64,000 nucleotides of DNA from CAZCTC01 sp964501335. GTDB lineage: Bacteria; Chloroflexota; Anaerolineae; B4-G1; SLSP01. The notes under the pieces are model-generated. The model worked only from the letters and a program-made list of their open reading frames with translations. It ran no database searches and had not been told where the DNA came from. The stretch spans positions 1 through 64,000 of the forward strand of contig CAZCTC010000010.1 in the NCBI GenBank assembly GCA_964501335.1. The letters are read 5' to 3'. A program made the translations under genes and the position numbers. The first letter of the stretch is position 1. Every line of letters begins with the position of its first letter. This document shows positions 51,735 through 60,698 of this stretch, piece by piece.

Positions 51735-53282
51735 TTGAGCCTGTGGTCTGACTATGTGGCTGCTGCCTTGGTGGGGACAGCCCGGGCCGGATTGCCTGCT
51801 TTGTCCAGTCCGACGACCCCTCTGGAAAAATTGGTGGCTCAGTTGCAAGGGCTGCCGCCTGAACGTCAATTGTTGGCTGCCAGTGCTACCGTGGCACTCT
51901 GGCAGCAGGCCGGGGTGGAACCGTTGGTGGCCGGCGATGGGCTGCCGGCTGAAGCCGAAGCCGAGAAGGAATCGTTTTGTTCCAGTCAGGCGACGGCGTT
52001 GTTGACCCGCATTTTGCAGGGGGAGCTCCCGGCGTTGCTTCCGGAATGGCTGCGGCGCTTGCGGGAATCCCACGGGGTGCTGCCGTTGCGGGTGCTGCCG
52101 GAAATGTTGGATATGGCGGTGCAGCAGGCTTATCTGCAGGATGCCATTGTGCCGGTTTTAGGAAGTCGGGGGCGCTGGTTGGCGGCCCACAATGTGACCT
52201 GGACCGAGCTGTTGTTGCCTGAAACGCCGGAAGCTCAGCTGGAAGCCTGGCAAACGGGCAGCCGGGGGGTGCGGCGAGCGCTGTTGCGTCAGGCACGTCA
52301 AGCCGATCCTCAACGGGCCTGGACTCTGTTACATGCCAGCTGGAGCCAGGAGGCCGCGGCGGAACGGGCGTCGTTCCTGGAGTTGTTCAAAGTCGGTCTG
52401 AACTCTGCGGATGAGCCTTTTTTGGAGACGACCCTGGATGATCGCAGCAAGGTGGTGCGGGGGGTGGCGGCGGAGTTGCTTTCTCAGTTGCCTGGGTCCG
52501 GATTGATGCAGCGGATGAAGGCTCGCCTGGAGCCCTTGATTGCGCTGGGAAAGGGGCGCCGTCTGATGAGCGCCGAGAAGTTGAAGGTGACCCTGCCGAC
52601 TGAATGTGATGCGGCGATGGAACGGGATGGAATTGATCCTAAACCACCTTCGGGCATCGGGGAGCATACCTGGCTGTTGTTGCAGATCATCGCGGCGGTC
52701 GATCCGGCCTATTGGTGCGAACATTGGGAAAAAACGCCCGATGAACTGATCCATCTGGCGAAGGACAGCGATGAAGAACGGGCGCTCTTGGAAGGTTGGG
52801 CCCGGGCTGCCATCCGCTGCCGCCGGGAAGATTGGGCCAGGGCGCTCCTTTTCCGCTGGATCGAGAAGCCCTGGACGGCCGTGGCCCTGCGGCAGGCGCC
52901 TTATACCTTTATCGAACAAGAAGCTTTGATCCGGTTGGTGCCGCAGGCCGATCTGGAAGATCGTTTGATTATGTTGTCGGGGACAGCGGTGGGAATGAAA
53001 GATGAAGGCCGTCTGTTGTTGACGATTTTCCAGGGCCATAAACGGCCCTGGGGGGCGGATCTGACGACGGCTTTTATTCATATGATGCGCTCTTTCCTCA
53101 AAAAGAAAGTAGGGGGCTATTGGTATTGGTGGAATGCGCTGGCGGAGCTGGCGCTCTACGCCGACCCCCAACTGGTCAGGGAATCCAGTCAGGGATGGCC
53201 TGAGAATATGTCGCGACAGTCTTCGCTGGATCAGTGGAATTCCATTTTGGAGTTCCGTCGAACCATGAATGAAGCTTTCTAA
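51735..53282 (+). CDS. DUF5691-like protein
   Basis: A 515-residue protein of the DUF5691 type, found next to SWIM and MoxR genes. It begins with TTG (51735) behind a clear GGAGG site. It is largely helical with HEAT-like character (the middle part around 190-260 is rich in Leu/Ala/Arg helices). No catalytic motif is visible. It probably acts as a substrate-binding or scaffold partner of the MoxR ATPase. Family assignment is from context and from recalled sequence. Confidence 0.6.
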   Translation: MSLWSDYVAAALVGTARAGLPALSSPTTPLEKLVAQLQGLPPERQLLAASATVALWQQAGVEPLVAGDGLPAEAEAEKESFCSSQATALLTRILQGELPALLPEWLRRLRESHGVLPLRVLPEMLDMAVQQAYLQDAIVPVLGSRGRWLAAHNVTWTELLLPETPEAQLEAWQTGSRGVRRALLRQARQADPQRAWTLLHASWSQEAAAERASFLELFKVGLNSADEPFLETTLDDRSKVVRGVAAELLSQLPGSGLMQRMKARLEPLIALGKGRRLMSAEKLKVTLPTECDAAMERDGIDPKPPSGIGEHTWLLLQIIAAVDPAYWCEHWEKTPDELIHLAKDSDEERALLEGWARAAIRCRREDWARALLFRWIEKPWTAVALRQAPYTFIEQEALIRLVPQADLEDRLIMLSGTAVGMKDEGRLLLTIFQGHKRPWGADLTTAFIHMMRSFLKKKVGGYWYWWNALAELALYADPQLVRESSQGWPENMSRQSSLDQWNSILEFRRTMNEAF

Positions 53283-53310
53283 TTAACCATAAAGAACTTA
53301 AGGAGAACTT

Positions 53311-54396
53311 ATGGAGACGAATCTGCTACGCCAACATGCCGAACAGCAATTTGCCGAGGAGCTGCATGAGCTGGCCAGGGTGGACACCCGTGCTCGCCCT
53401 CCCAAGTGGAAGCTTTCGCCCTGGGCGGTAACGACCTATCTGTTGGGGGGCAAGCTGTCCAGCGGCTTTGTCGTTTCGCCCAAGTACATCGGCAACCGGG
53501 CTTTGATGGAAATTGCCGTGGCGACGTTGACGACGGATCGCGCTTTGTTGCTTTATGGGGTGCCCGGGACCGCCAAGAGCTGGGTCTCGGAACATCTGGC
53601 CGCTGCCGTCAGCGGGGATTCTACAATGATCGTCCAGGGGACGGCGGGGACCAGTGAAGAGGCCATTCGCTACGGCTGGAACTATGCCAAACTGCTCACT
53701 GACGGTCCTTCGATCGATGCCCTGGTTACCAGCCCGGTGATGCGGGCGATGACCGAGGGCAAGATTGCCCGCGTGGAAGAGTTGACCCGTATTCCTTCGG
53801 ATGTGCAGGATGCGCTGATTACGATCCTTTCTGAAAAATCGCTGCCGATTCCCGAACTCAATTCGGAGGCGCAGGCGGTGAAGGGGTTCAATATCATTGC
53901 GACGGCCAATAACCGCGATCGCGGCGTCAATGAACTTTCCAGCGCGTTGAAGCGCCGTTTCAATACGGTGGTGCTGCCGGTTCCCAGTACGTTGGAAGAG
54001 GAAACCAAGATCGTTTTGCAGCGCGTGGCTTCGTTGGGCAAGGCGCTGGAGCTGCCGGCGGAGGCGCCTTCAGCGGATGAGGTGAAGCGGATTGTGACGA
54101 TCTTCCGCGAGTTGCGCGACGGCACGACGATCGACGGCAAGACCCGTCTGAAGTCGCCGAGCGGCACGCTGAGCACGGCGGAAGCGATTTCGGTGGTCAA
54201 CAGCGGGCTGGCGTTGGCCGGCTATTTCGGCGACGGCCAGTTGCGGGCTTCGGATATGGCCTCCAGCATTACCGGCGCTGTGGTGAAAGATCCGGTGCAG
54301 GATCGGATTGTCTGGCTGGAATATCTGGAGACGGTGATCAAAGAACGCGATGGTTGGAAGGATCTCTATCGGGCGTGCCGTGAGATGGTGGATTGA
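53311..54396 (+). CDS. MoxR-type AAA ATPase (YehL-like)
   Basis: A 361-residue AAA+ ATPase of the MoxR/RavA group. Walker A is GVPGTAKS at 83-90, the Walker B region ends in RVEEL, sensor 1 is IIATANNRDRG, and the arginine-finger region is LKRRFNTV. MoxR ATPases work with VWA-domain proteins in remodelling or metal insertion; here both a VWA protein and DUF5682 follow. The ribosome binding site is AAGGAGAA. Confidence 0.88.
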   Translation: METNLLRQHAEQQFAEELHELARVDTRARPPKWKLSPWAVTTYLLGGKLSSGFVVSPKYIGNRALMEIAVATLTTDRALLLYGVPGTAKSWVSEHLAAAVSGDSTMIVQGTAGTSEEAIRYGWNYAKLLTDGPSIDALVTSPVMRAMTEGKIARVEELTRIPSDVQDALITILSEKSLPIPELNSEAQAVKGFNIIATANNRDRGVNELSSALKRRFNTVVLPVPSTLEEETKIVLQRVASLGKALELPAEAPSADEVKRIVTIFRELRDGTTIDGKTRLKSPSGTLSTAEAISVVNSGLALAGYFGDGQLRASDMASSITGAVVKDPVQDRIVWLEYLETVIKERDGWKDLYRACREMVD

Positions 54397-54479
54397 GGAT
54401 GCGGTGGGCGTGAGCCGCTGCAAAGATGAACGGTACCTATCTGGCTTGCCGATGACACCCATAACAAGGAGGCTGTACG

Positions 54480-56861
54480 ATGGCGCCTTCGGGGAGTGAT
54501 CCTTCTGTCCGGATTTTCGGTATCCGCCACCATGGGCCGGGTTCGGCGCGTAATCTGGTGGCGGCGCTGAAGGCGTTTGCGCCCGACGGGATTTTGATTG
54601 AAGGGCCGGTCGAGGCGAGCGATTTGATCGCCATGACGGCTAATCCCAAAATGAAACCGCCGGTGGCACTGCTGGTCTATGTCCCTGATCGGCCGCAGTG
54701 TTCCGGTTTTTATCCTTTTGCGGTTTTTTCTCCGGAATGGCAGGCCATGCAGTATGCTTTGAAAAACAACCTGCCGGTCCGGTTTATGGATCTGCCGCAG
54801 CAAAACTGGCTGGCTTTGAATCCGGCCGCGGAAGAGGAATCGCTTATTCCCATACTTCCGGCGGAAGGGGAAGCAGCGGCGGCACCGGCGGCTGAGCCTG
54901 AGCCTGAGGCGCCGGCAGCTTCTGTGGACTCGACAGCCTGTGAGGCCGATGGGGGCGAGGCGGTGGATTTGATGACGATCGCGGCTGATCCACTGGATCT
55001 GCTGGCCAAAGTGGCCGGCGCGGAGAGCGGCGAGATCTGGTGGGGGCAGCTGGTCGAGGAACATAAGGAAGAGCCGGAGCTTTTCCCGGCGATTCTGGAG
55101 GCGATGGGGGCGTTGCGGATGCTCGATAAGGACGGCATCCCGACGGCAGATCCCCGCGATCCGGTGGAGCCGCTGCGCGAGGCTTCGATGCGGACCATCA
55201 TCCGGGCGGCTCAGAAAGAAGGCTGGCAGCGCATCGCGGTGGTCTGCGGAGCCTGGCATGCGCCGGCCCTGGTGCCTTTGACCCGGACGGTCAAATCCGA
55301 TCGGGATCTGTTGAAGGGACTGGCCAAAGTTAAAGTGGAGGCGACATGGGTGCCGTGGAGCTACGGCCATCTGGCGCGCGAAAGCGGTTACGGCGCGGGA
55401 ATTTTGTCGCCGGGCTGGTATGAGCATCTCTGGCGGACGCCGCAACATACGGCGGTGAAGTGGCTGGGTCGGGTGGCCAAGTTGCTGCGCCACGAGGATC
55501 TGGATGCCTCGGCCGCTCAGGTGATCGATGCGGTGCGGCTTTCGGAGGCGCTGGCGGCGATCCGCGGATTGGCTCGCCCCGGTCTGACTGAATTGAATGA
55601 AGCGGTGCTGACGGTTTTCTGCTTCGGCAATGCGGTCCCCTTGAAGGTGATCGAGAAGCAGATGATCGTGGGCGAGAAGCTGGGGGAGGTGCCGGCCGAT
55701 ACGCCGGGGGTGCCGTTGCAGGCCGATCTGGCGGCGTTACAGAAAAAGCTGCGGATGCTGCCCAAGCCTGAGGCGGAGACAAAGGATCTGGATCTGCGGG
55801 AGCCGATGGATCTGGCGCGCAGTACCCTGCTGCATCGGTTGAAGCTGCTGGAGATTCCGTGGGGTAAACCGGGACGTTCGGGCGGCGGCAAAGGGACCTT
55901 CCATGAGATATGGACGTTGAAATGGGACCCGGCTTTTTCGGTGGCGCTGGTCGATGCCTCTCATTGGGGCAATACGGTGGCGACGGCGGCGCTGGGGTTG
56001 GCGACTTTCAAGGCTGAGAATGCGCCTAATCTGGGATTCCTGACCGGATTGCTGGATCAGGTGCTGCTGGCCGATCTGCCGAAGGCGGTGGGGCCGGTGA
56101 TGACCGGTATCCAGGCGCGAATGGCGAGAAGCGGCGATGTGGCGGGGCTGATGGATGCGATTCCGCCGCTGGCGCGGGCGATGCGTTATGGCACGGTGCG
56201 TCAGACTTCGGGGACGGCGCAATTCGATTTTAAGGCTTTCAACGAGATCCTCGATGGGATGGTCACCCGTATCTGCATCGGGTTGCCGCTGGCCTGCGCT
56301 TCGCTGGACGACGCGGCGGCGGATGCAATGTTGAGCCTGATCGAATCCACGCAGGAGAGTCTGGATCTGTTGCAAAACGAAAGCTGGTTGACGAGCTGGC
56401 GGCAGGTGTTGTTGCGGCTGGCCGATCAGGGTGGGTTGCACGGGTTGATTGCGGGGCGTTGCACCCGGATGCTGTTCGATGTCGGGATGCTGGATGCGGA
56501 GGAAGTGGCGAAACGGTTGGGCCTGGCCCTTTCTCCGGGCAACGGTCCGGAGGCCTCGGCGACCTGGCTGGCCGGGTTGCTGCGAGGCAGTGGGCTGTTG
56601 TTGTTGCACGATGCGAAACTCTGGTCGATCCTGGACGGCTGGGTGCGGGATCTGTCGGCGGACCATTTTATCACCGTCTTGCCGCTGCTGCGGCGGGCTT
56701 TCTCGGCCTTCACGCCGCCTGAACGGCGGCAGATGGGCGAGCTGGTGGTCCGGGGGGTGAAGAAATCCCATGGACCTGCCGATCTGGCCGTGGATGAGGA
56801 ACGGGCCAATGCCGTGTTGCCTCAGCTGGCCCGGCTGTTGGGCCTGAGTTTGAACGAATAG
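54480..56861 (+). CDS. DUF5682 protein (YehM-like)
   Basis: A 793-residue protein of unknown function, recognised from its N-terminal IFGIRHHGPGSARNLV segment, the VCGAWHAPAL segment near 255 and its place between a MoxR ATPase and a VWA protein, as in the E. coli yeh cluster. Positions 120-165 are a low-complexity Glu/Ala/Pro insert. The early conserved His and Arg residues suggest an enzyme-like N-terminal domain, but no known catalytic site can be assigned. The start has an AAGGAGG site. Confidence 0.7.
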   Translation: MAPSGSDPSVRIFGIRHHGPGSARNLVAALKAFAPDGILIEGPVEASDLIAMTANPKMKPPVALLVYVPDRPQCSGFYPFAVFSPEWQAMQYALKNNLPVRFMDLPQQNWLALNPAAEEESLIPILPAEGEAAAAPAAEPEPEAPAASVDSTACEADGGEAVDLMTIAADPLDLLAKVAGAESGEIWWGQLVEEHKEEPELFPAILEAMGALRMLDKDGIPTADPRDPVEPLREASMRTIIRAAQKEGWQRIAVVCGAWHAPALVPLTRTVKSDRDLLKGLAKVKVEATWVPWSYGHLARESGYGAGILSPGWYEHLWRTPQHTAVKWLGRVAKLLRHEDLDASAAQVIDAVRLSEALAAIRGLARPGLTELNEAVLTVFCFGNAVPLKVIEKQMIVGEKLGEVPADTPGVPLQADLAALQKKLRMLPKPEAETKDLDLREPMDLARSTLLHRLKLLEIPWGKPGRSGGGKGTFHEIWTLKWDPAFSVALVDASHWGNTVATAALGLATFKAENAPNLGFLTGLLDQVLLADLPKAVGPVMTGIQARMARSGDVAGLMDAIPPLARAMRYGTVRQTSGTAQFDFKAFNEILDGMVTRICIGLPLACASLDDAAADAMLSLIESTQESLDLLQNESWLTSWRQVLLRLADQGGLHGLIAGRCTRMLFDVGMLDAEEVAKRLGLALSPGNGPEASATWLAGLLRGSGLLLLHDAKLWSILDGWVRDLSADHFITVLPLLRRAFSAFTPPERRQMGELVVRGVKKSHGPADLAVDEERANAVLPQLARLLGLSLNE

Positions 56862-56874
56862 GAGGCCGGGAACG

Positions 56875-58059
56875 ATGGCAAAAGGATCGACCTCAATGGA
56901 AGTGGTGGATGAGCGCACCCGGCGCTGGCGTCTGATTCTGGGCGGCGGCGAGGCCGATGGGACCGGAATGTGCGCCGGAATAGGGGGCGGTTTGAGTGCG
57001 GAGGATATCGGGATGGATAAGGCGCTGACGGCGCTTTACGACAGCGATCGGAGCGCCGGTCTGGGCAGCTCGGCTCCCAATGTGGCGCGCTGGCTGGGCG
57101 ATATCCGCACCTATTTTCCGCAGAGTGTGGTGCAGGTTTTGCAGAAGGATGCTCTGGAGCGGTTGGATCTGAAGCAGATGTTGATGGAGCCGGAGATGTT
57201 GGAACAGATCCAGCCGGATGTCCATCTGGCGGCGACGCTGGTTTCACTCAAGAGCGCGTTGCCGGGTAAGACGCGGGATACGGCGCGGGTGGTGGTACGC
57301 AAGGTGGTGGAAGATCTGGAGCGCCGTCTGGGCGAGCCGCTGCGCCAGGCGGTGCGGGGCAGCCTGGACCGTACGGCGCGGACTTTTCGCCCGCGTTTCA
57401 ATGAAATCGACTGGAACCGGACGATTCGGATCAACCTGAGCCGCTATCAGAAGGATTATCACACGATTATCCCGGAACGGCGGGTGGGCTATCCCCGGCG
57501 GCGCGGGTCGGCGCTGCGGCATATCGTGCTGTGCGTGGATCAGAGCGGTTCGATGGCCTCTTCGGTGGTCTATGCCGGGATCTTCGGGGCGGTGCTGGCT
57601 TCGTTGAAGGCGGTGAGCACCCGGGTGGTGGTTTTCGATACCGAGGTGGTGGATCTGACGGAGATGATTGCCGATCCGGTGGAGATGTTGTTCGGGACGC
57701 AGCTGGGCGGCGGTACCGATATCAATCGGGCGCTGGCTTATTGTCAGACGGTCATCGACAAGCCGCAGGATACCATTCTGGTGTTGTTGAGCGATATGTA
57801 CGAAGGGGGCAACGAGACGGAGATGATCCAGCGGGCCCGGGCCCTGGTGGATTCCGGGGTGCAGATGATCGGGTTGCTGGCGCTGGACGATCACGGGGCG
57901 CCGTCGTACAGCCATCGGGTGGCGGCGGATCTGGCGGCGCTGGGCGTGCCGTCGTTTGCCTGCACGCCGGATCAGTTCCCGCAGATGATGGCGGCGGCCA
58001 TTCAGCGGCAGGATATGTCGATGTGGGCGGCGACGGAAGGGATTGCGATCGCCCACTGA
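56875..58059 (+). CDS. VWA-domain protein (YehP-like)
   Basis: A 394-residue cytoplasmic protein. The C-terminal half is a von Willebrand A domain with the metal-ion (MIDAS) site: Asp222, Ser224, Ser226 in CVDQSGSM, the Thr of GGGTDIN and the Asp of LLSDMYEGG. The first 200 residues are helical. In MoxR-VWA systems such proteins are the partners of the ATPase. The start has an AGGAGGCC site. Confidence 0.85.
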   Translation: MAKGSTSMEVVDERTRRWRLILGGGEADGTGMCAGIGGGLSAEDIGMDKALTALYDSDRSAGLGSSAPNVARWLGDIRTYFPQSVVQVLQKDALERLDLKQMLMEPEMLEQIQPDVHLAATLVSLKSALPGKTRDTARVVVRKVVEDLERRLGEPLRQAVRGSLDRTARTFRPRFNEIDWNRTIRINLSRYQKDYHTIIPERRVGYPRRRGSALRHIVLCVDQSGSMASSVVYAGIFGAVLASLKAVSTRVVVFDTEVVDLTEMIADPVEMLFGTQLGGGTDINRALAYCQTVIDKPQDTILVLLSDMYEGGNETEMIQRARALVDSGVQMIGLLALDDHGAPSYSHRVAADLAALGVPSFACTPDQFPQMMAAAIQRQDMSMWAATEGIAIAH

Positions 58060-58071
58060 GTTTTTAGTTTA

Positions 58072-58122
58072 GAGCATTTTGTAAGGGCGCCGGCCATAGG
58101 CCGGCGCCCTTATAAAATGCTC
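58072..58122. terminator. Long palindrome ending the VWA operon
   Basis: A 24-base stem with one G-T pair (GAGCATTTT..GGGCGCCGGCC and complement), loop ATA, and TTTTTA after it. Probable terminator between the two halves of the locus. Confidence 0.7.
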
Positions 58123-58149
58123 TTTTTACTCGGGTGATTAACATTTTAG

Positions 58150-58280
58150 CATCCCGCAAAAGGCTTTCGTTCGGCTTGAAGCGACGCGCGGGAGGGGGAG
58201 AGAGTTTTTTTGTTTATGTTTTCGCGGGCTTCAGAAAGCCCGCGAAAACATGGGCTTTTTTTCTGTGCCCCTGATGCCGG
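58150..58280 (+). repeat. Palindromic intergenic repeat, copy K
   Basis: Box ATCCCGCAAAAGG, CGGCTTGAAGCGACGCGCGGG, palindrome 58217-58250 with arms TGTTTTCGCGGGCTT / AAGCCCGCGAAAACA. The first of two copies in tandem. Confidence 0.75.
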
Positions 58281-58432
58281 GCATTTTAGCATTCCGCAAA
58301 AGGCTTTCGTTCGGCTTGAAGCGACGCGCGGGATGGGGAGAGAGTTTTTTTGTTTATGTTTTTGCGGGCTTCAGAAAGCCCGCGAAAACAGGGGTTTTTC
58401 CTTTACTTGTTTTCCGGGCTCACCGCACAGGT
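58281..58432 (+). repeat. Palindromic intergenic repeat, copy L
   Basis: A second, near-identical copy directly after copy K. Box ATTCCGCAAAAGG at 58290, palindrome 58357-58390 with one mismatched base in the left arm (TTTTTGCGGG against TTTTCGCGGG), right-hand end TTGTTTTCCGGGCTCACCGC as in copy J. Confidence 0.75.
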
Positions 58433-58469
58433 GGGAATTTATTCAAAATGTTTTTTATTCCGGCGATTT

Positions 58470-58497
58470 TTGACTTCGGCCCAAGGTGGGCTATACT
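58470..58497 (+). promoter_or_regulatory. Promoter of the TerY-like operon
   Basis: TTGACT (58470-58475), 16-base spacer, TATACT (58492-58497), with a leader of about 77 bases to the ATG at 58581. Confidence 0.65.
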
Positions 58498-58580
58498 GGG
58501 GGCATATTTATAACTTTGCGACTTATGGCGCTTGTGTGCGTATTTCTTATCTTGTAAGGAATGTAAGGAGGAGACGGATC

Positions 58581-59342
58581 ATGAGCAAACGACCTGGTGG
58601 TGAGTTGGCGACGCGGCCTTTGCACTTCATCTGGATTGCAGACTGCTCGGGTTCCATGACGACGGACGGCAAAATTCAGGCTTTGAACAACGCGATTCGA
58701 GAGGCGATTCCGCACATGCAGAAGGTCGCCGATGAGAATCCCAATGCTCAGGTTTTGATCCGGGCGATCAAGTTCTCCAATGGGGCGCAGTGGCATATTT
58801 CTCAACCGACGCCGGTGGAAGATTTCAAGTGGGTGGATCTGCCGGCCGAGGGCGTGACCGATATGGGGCGTGCTCTGACGATGGTGGCCGAACAGTTGAA
58901 GATCCCGCCCATGACCGACCGGGCGCTGCCTCCGGTGCTGGTGCTGCTTTCCGATGGGCAGCCGACCGATGATTTCAACAAGGGGTTGAAGGATCTGTTG
59001 GATCAACCCTGGGGCAAGAAGGCGGTCCGGATTGCCATCGCGATCGGCGCCGATGCGGATAAGGATGTTTTGCAGAAATTTATCAACCATCCGGAATTGC
59101 GGCCGTTGCAGGCCAACAATCCGGAGGCGTTGGTGCGCCATATCAAGTGGGTCTCGACGGCGGTGTTGAAGTCGGCATCCGCACCCGCCAGCCAGACGAC
59201 GGCTCCGACTCCGACTCCGACTCCTGCGGGTGTGCCGGTGGACAACGCCGGAGGCGCTCCGAGCCAACCCGCTGTTTCCAATGTGCCGATGCCGGTAGCG
59301 CCGCCGCCGGATGACCCCAATTCTTCCGCGGACGTCTGGTAG
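58581..59342 (+). CDS. TerY-like VWA-domain protein
   Basis: A 253-residue VWA protein of the TerY type (RPLHFIWIADCSGSM at 12-26). The MIDAS site is Asp21, Ser23, Ser25, with Thr in VTDMGRAL and Asp in LLSDGQPTDDF. The last 55 residues are a Thr/Pro/Ala-rich tail. TerY proteins belong to the Ter stress systems and to TerY-phosphatase-kinase triads. The AAGGAGGAG site fixes the start; the open frame upstream runs through a repeat. A PP2C gene begins four bases after its stop. Confidence 0.85.
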   Translation: MSKRPGGELATRPLHFIWIADCSGSMTTDGKIQALNNAIREAIPHMQKVADENPNAQVLIRAIKFSNGAQWHISQPTPVEDFKWVDLPAEGVTDMGRALTMVAEQLKIPPMTDRALPPVLVLLSDGQPTDDFNKGLKDLLDQPWGKKAVRIAIAIGADADKDVLQKFINHPELRPLQANNPEALVRHIKWVSTAVLKSASAPASQTTAPTPTPTPAGVPVDNAGGAPSQPAVSNVPMPVAPPPDDPNSSADVW

Positions 59343-59346
59343 GTCG

Positions 59347-60591
59347 ATGGAGATGAGCGGCGGGAAGCCTTCCTTGAAGTGGCGGGCCATCGGCCGCTCG
59401 GTTATTGGCGCTTCTCATATCCGGTCGGGGATGCCGAATCAGGATGCGATTCGGCTTCCGGATGAAGTAGAAGGAGCGCTGATCCTGGCGGTTTCGGATG
59501 GTCATGGTAGTTCGCGGTACTTCCGCAGCGACCGGGGCGCGCGCATGGCGGTGGATTGTTCAGTGACGCTGCTGAAGGAATTTTTGAAGGGGCAGCCGGA
59601 TCTGACCAATCTTTCGTCGATCAAGCGGACGGCCGATGAGCGGTTGCCTCAGGAACTGGTCCGGCGCTGGCATGCGGCTGTGGCAGAAGATCTGAGCCGT
59701 GAACCGTTGACTTCGGAGGAATTGACCATCCTGGAGCGGAAAGAGAGCAGTAAAGCCCGCCAGTCGGTCGAGCGTAAGCCGATGCTGGCTTATGGGGCCA
59801 CGTTGCTTGCGGTGGTGGTGACGGAAGCCTTTATTTTCTACCTGCAACTGGGGGATGGCGATATCCTGACTGTTTCGGAAGATGGGGAAGTCTCGCGACC
59901 GATTCCTCACGATCCGCGATTGATGGCCAATCAGACGACTTCGCTGTGTGCGGATGATGCCTGGCGGGATGTGATTGTGCGGTTGCAGGCCGTGGTGGGC
60001 AAGCCCCCGGCGTTGATCCTGCTTTCTACGGACGGGTATGCCAACTCATTTGTGAATGAAGAGGCGTTCCTGAAGGTCGGGAGCGATATCCTCGATATTA
60101 TCCAGGAATCGGGGCTGGCTTTTGTGGAAAAGGATCTGGAGAGCTGGCTGACTGAGGCCTCCCGGGCAGGCAGCGGCGACGACATTACGATGGGGATTGT
60201 CTGTCGGATGGATGTCCCGGGCGTGACGTGGGGCCCGAAGGAGACTCCAGCCATGCTGGTCCAGAAACCGCCGCAGATTCATGAACGGCCGAAGGCGGAA
60301 GAGCCGGTTGAGGCTAAAAAAAACGAACCGGCTGAGGCCGAGGAATCAAAGCCGGAAGAAGAGAAGCCCGTCGAAGCGAAGCCTGCGGAAGGCAAAGAAG
60401 CTGAGGCGAATTTGGCGGCGGCGGAAGAGCCGGCCATCCCTCAACCTGCGGAACCGGCTTCACTTCCTGAGCGGGGAGAATCGGAATCTCCGGCGAAAGA
60501 TTCCGGGGGCACTCCCGGCGATGAGGATTCTGACGGCTATCCCTGGATGTATCCGACGGTGACCCAACCGCCGAGAATTAAGCCGCGCTAG
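59347..60591 (+). CDS. PP2C-type protein phosphatase with acidic tail
   Basis: A 414-residue protein. Residues 10-280 are a PP2C-type serine/threonine phosphatase: PNQDA with Asp33, AVSDGHGSS with Asp51, and SGDDITM near 275. The C-terminal 120 residues are a Glu/Lys/Pro/Ala-rich, probably disordered, tail. It is expected to reverse the phosphorylation made by the kinase gene at the end of the window. It lies directly after the TerY-like gene. An ATG two codons later (59353) is also possible. Confidence 0.85.
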   Translation: MEMSGGKPSLKWRAIGRSVIGASHIRSGMPNQDAIRLPDEVEGALILAVSDGHGSSRYFRSDRGARMAVDCSVTLLKEFLKGQPDLTNLSSIKRTADERLPQELVRRWHAAVAEDLSREPLTSEELTILERKESSKARQSVERKPMLAYGATLLAVVVTEAFIFYLQLGDGDILTVSEDGEVSRPIPHDPRLMANQTTSLCADDAWRDVIVRLQAVVGKPPALILLSTDGYANSFVNEEAFLKVGSDILDIIQESGLAFVEKDLESWLTEASRAGSGDDITMGIVCRMDVPGVTWGPKETPAMLVQKPPQIHERPKAEEPVEAKKNEPAEAEESKPEEEKPVEAKPAEGKEAEANLAAAEEPAIPQPAEPASLPERGESESPAKDSGGTPGDEDSDGYPWMYPTVTQPPRIKPR

Positions 60592-60643
60592 GTCAGGAAA
60601 AACTTACCAGCCTATTGCGGGCAACCCTTAAATCTATACTTAT

Positions 60644-60675
60644 ATTTTCGCCCGCCTCAACAGGCGGGCGAAAAT
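60644..60675. repeat. Palindromic hairpin M
   Basis: Arms ATTTTCGCCCGCC / GGCGGGCGAAAAT around TCAACA: the core of the repeat family without the flanking boxes, between the PP2C and WD40 genes. Confidence 0.65.
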
Positions 60676-60698
60676 GTAAGAATACAAGCGAGACGAAT

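Noticed and set aside
11810..58432. CRISPR array
   Set aside because: The repeats are dispersed, sit singly between genes, and are palindromes of variable sequence; there are no regular spacers or cas genes.
58350..58580. A 77-codon extension of the TerY-like protein
   Set aside because: The frame runs through repeat copy L and the promoter; the ATG at 58581 has a strong AAGGAGGAG site.
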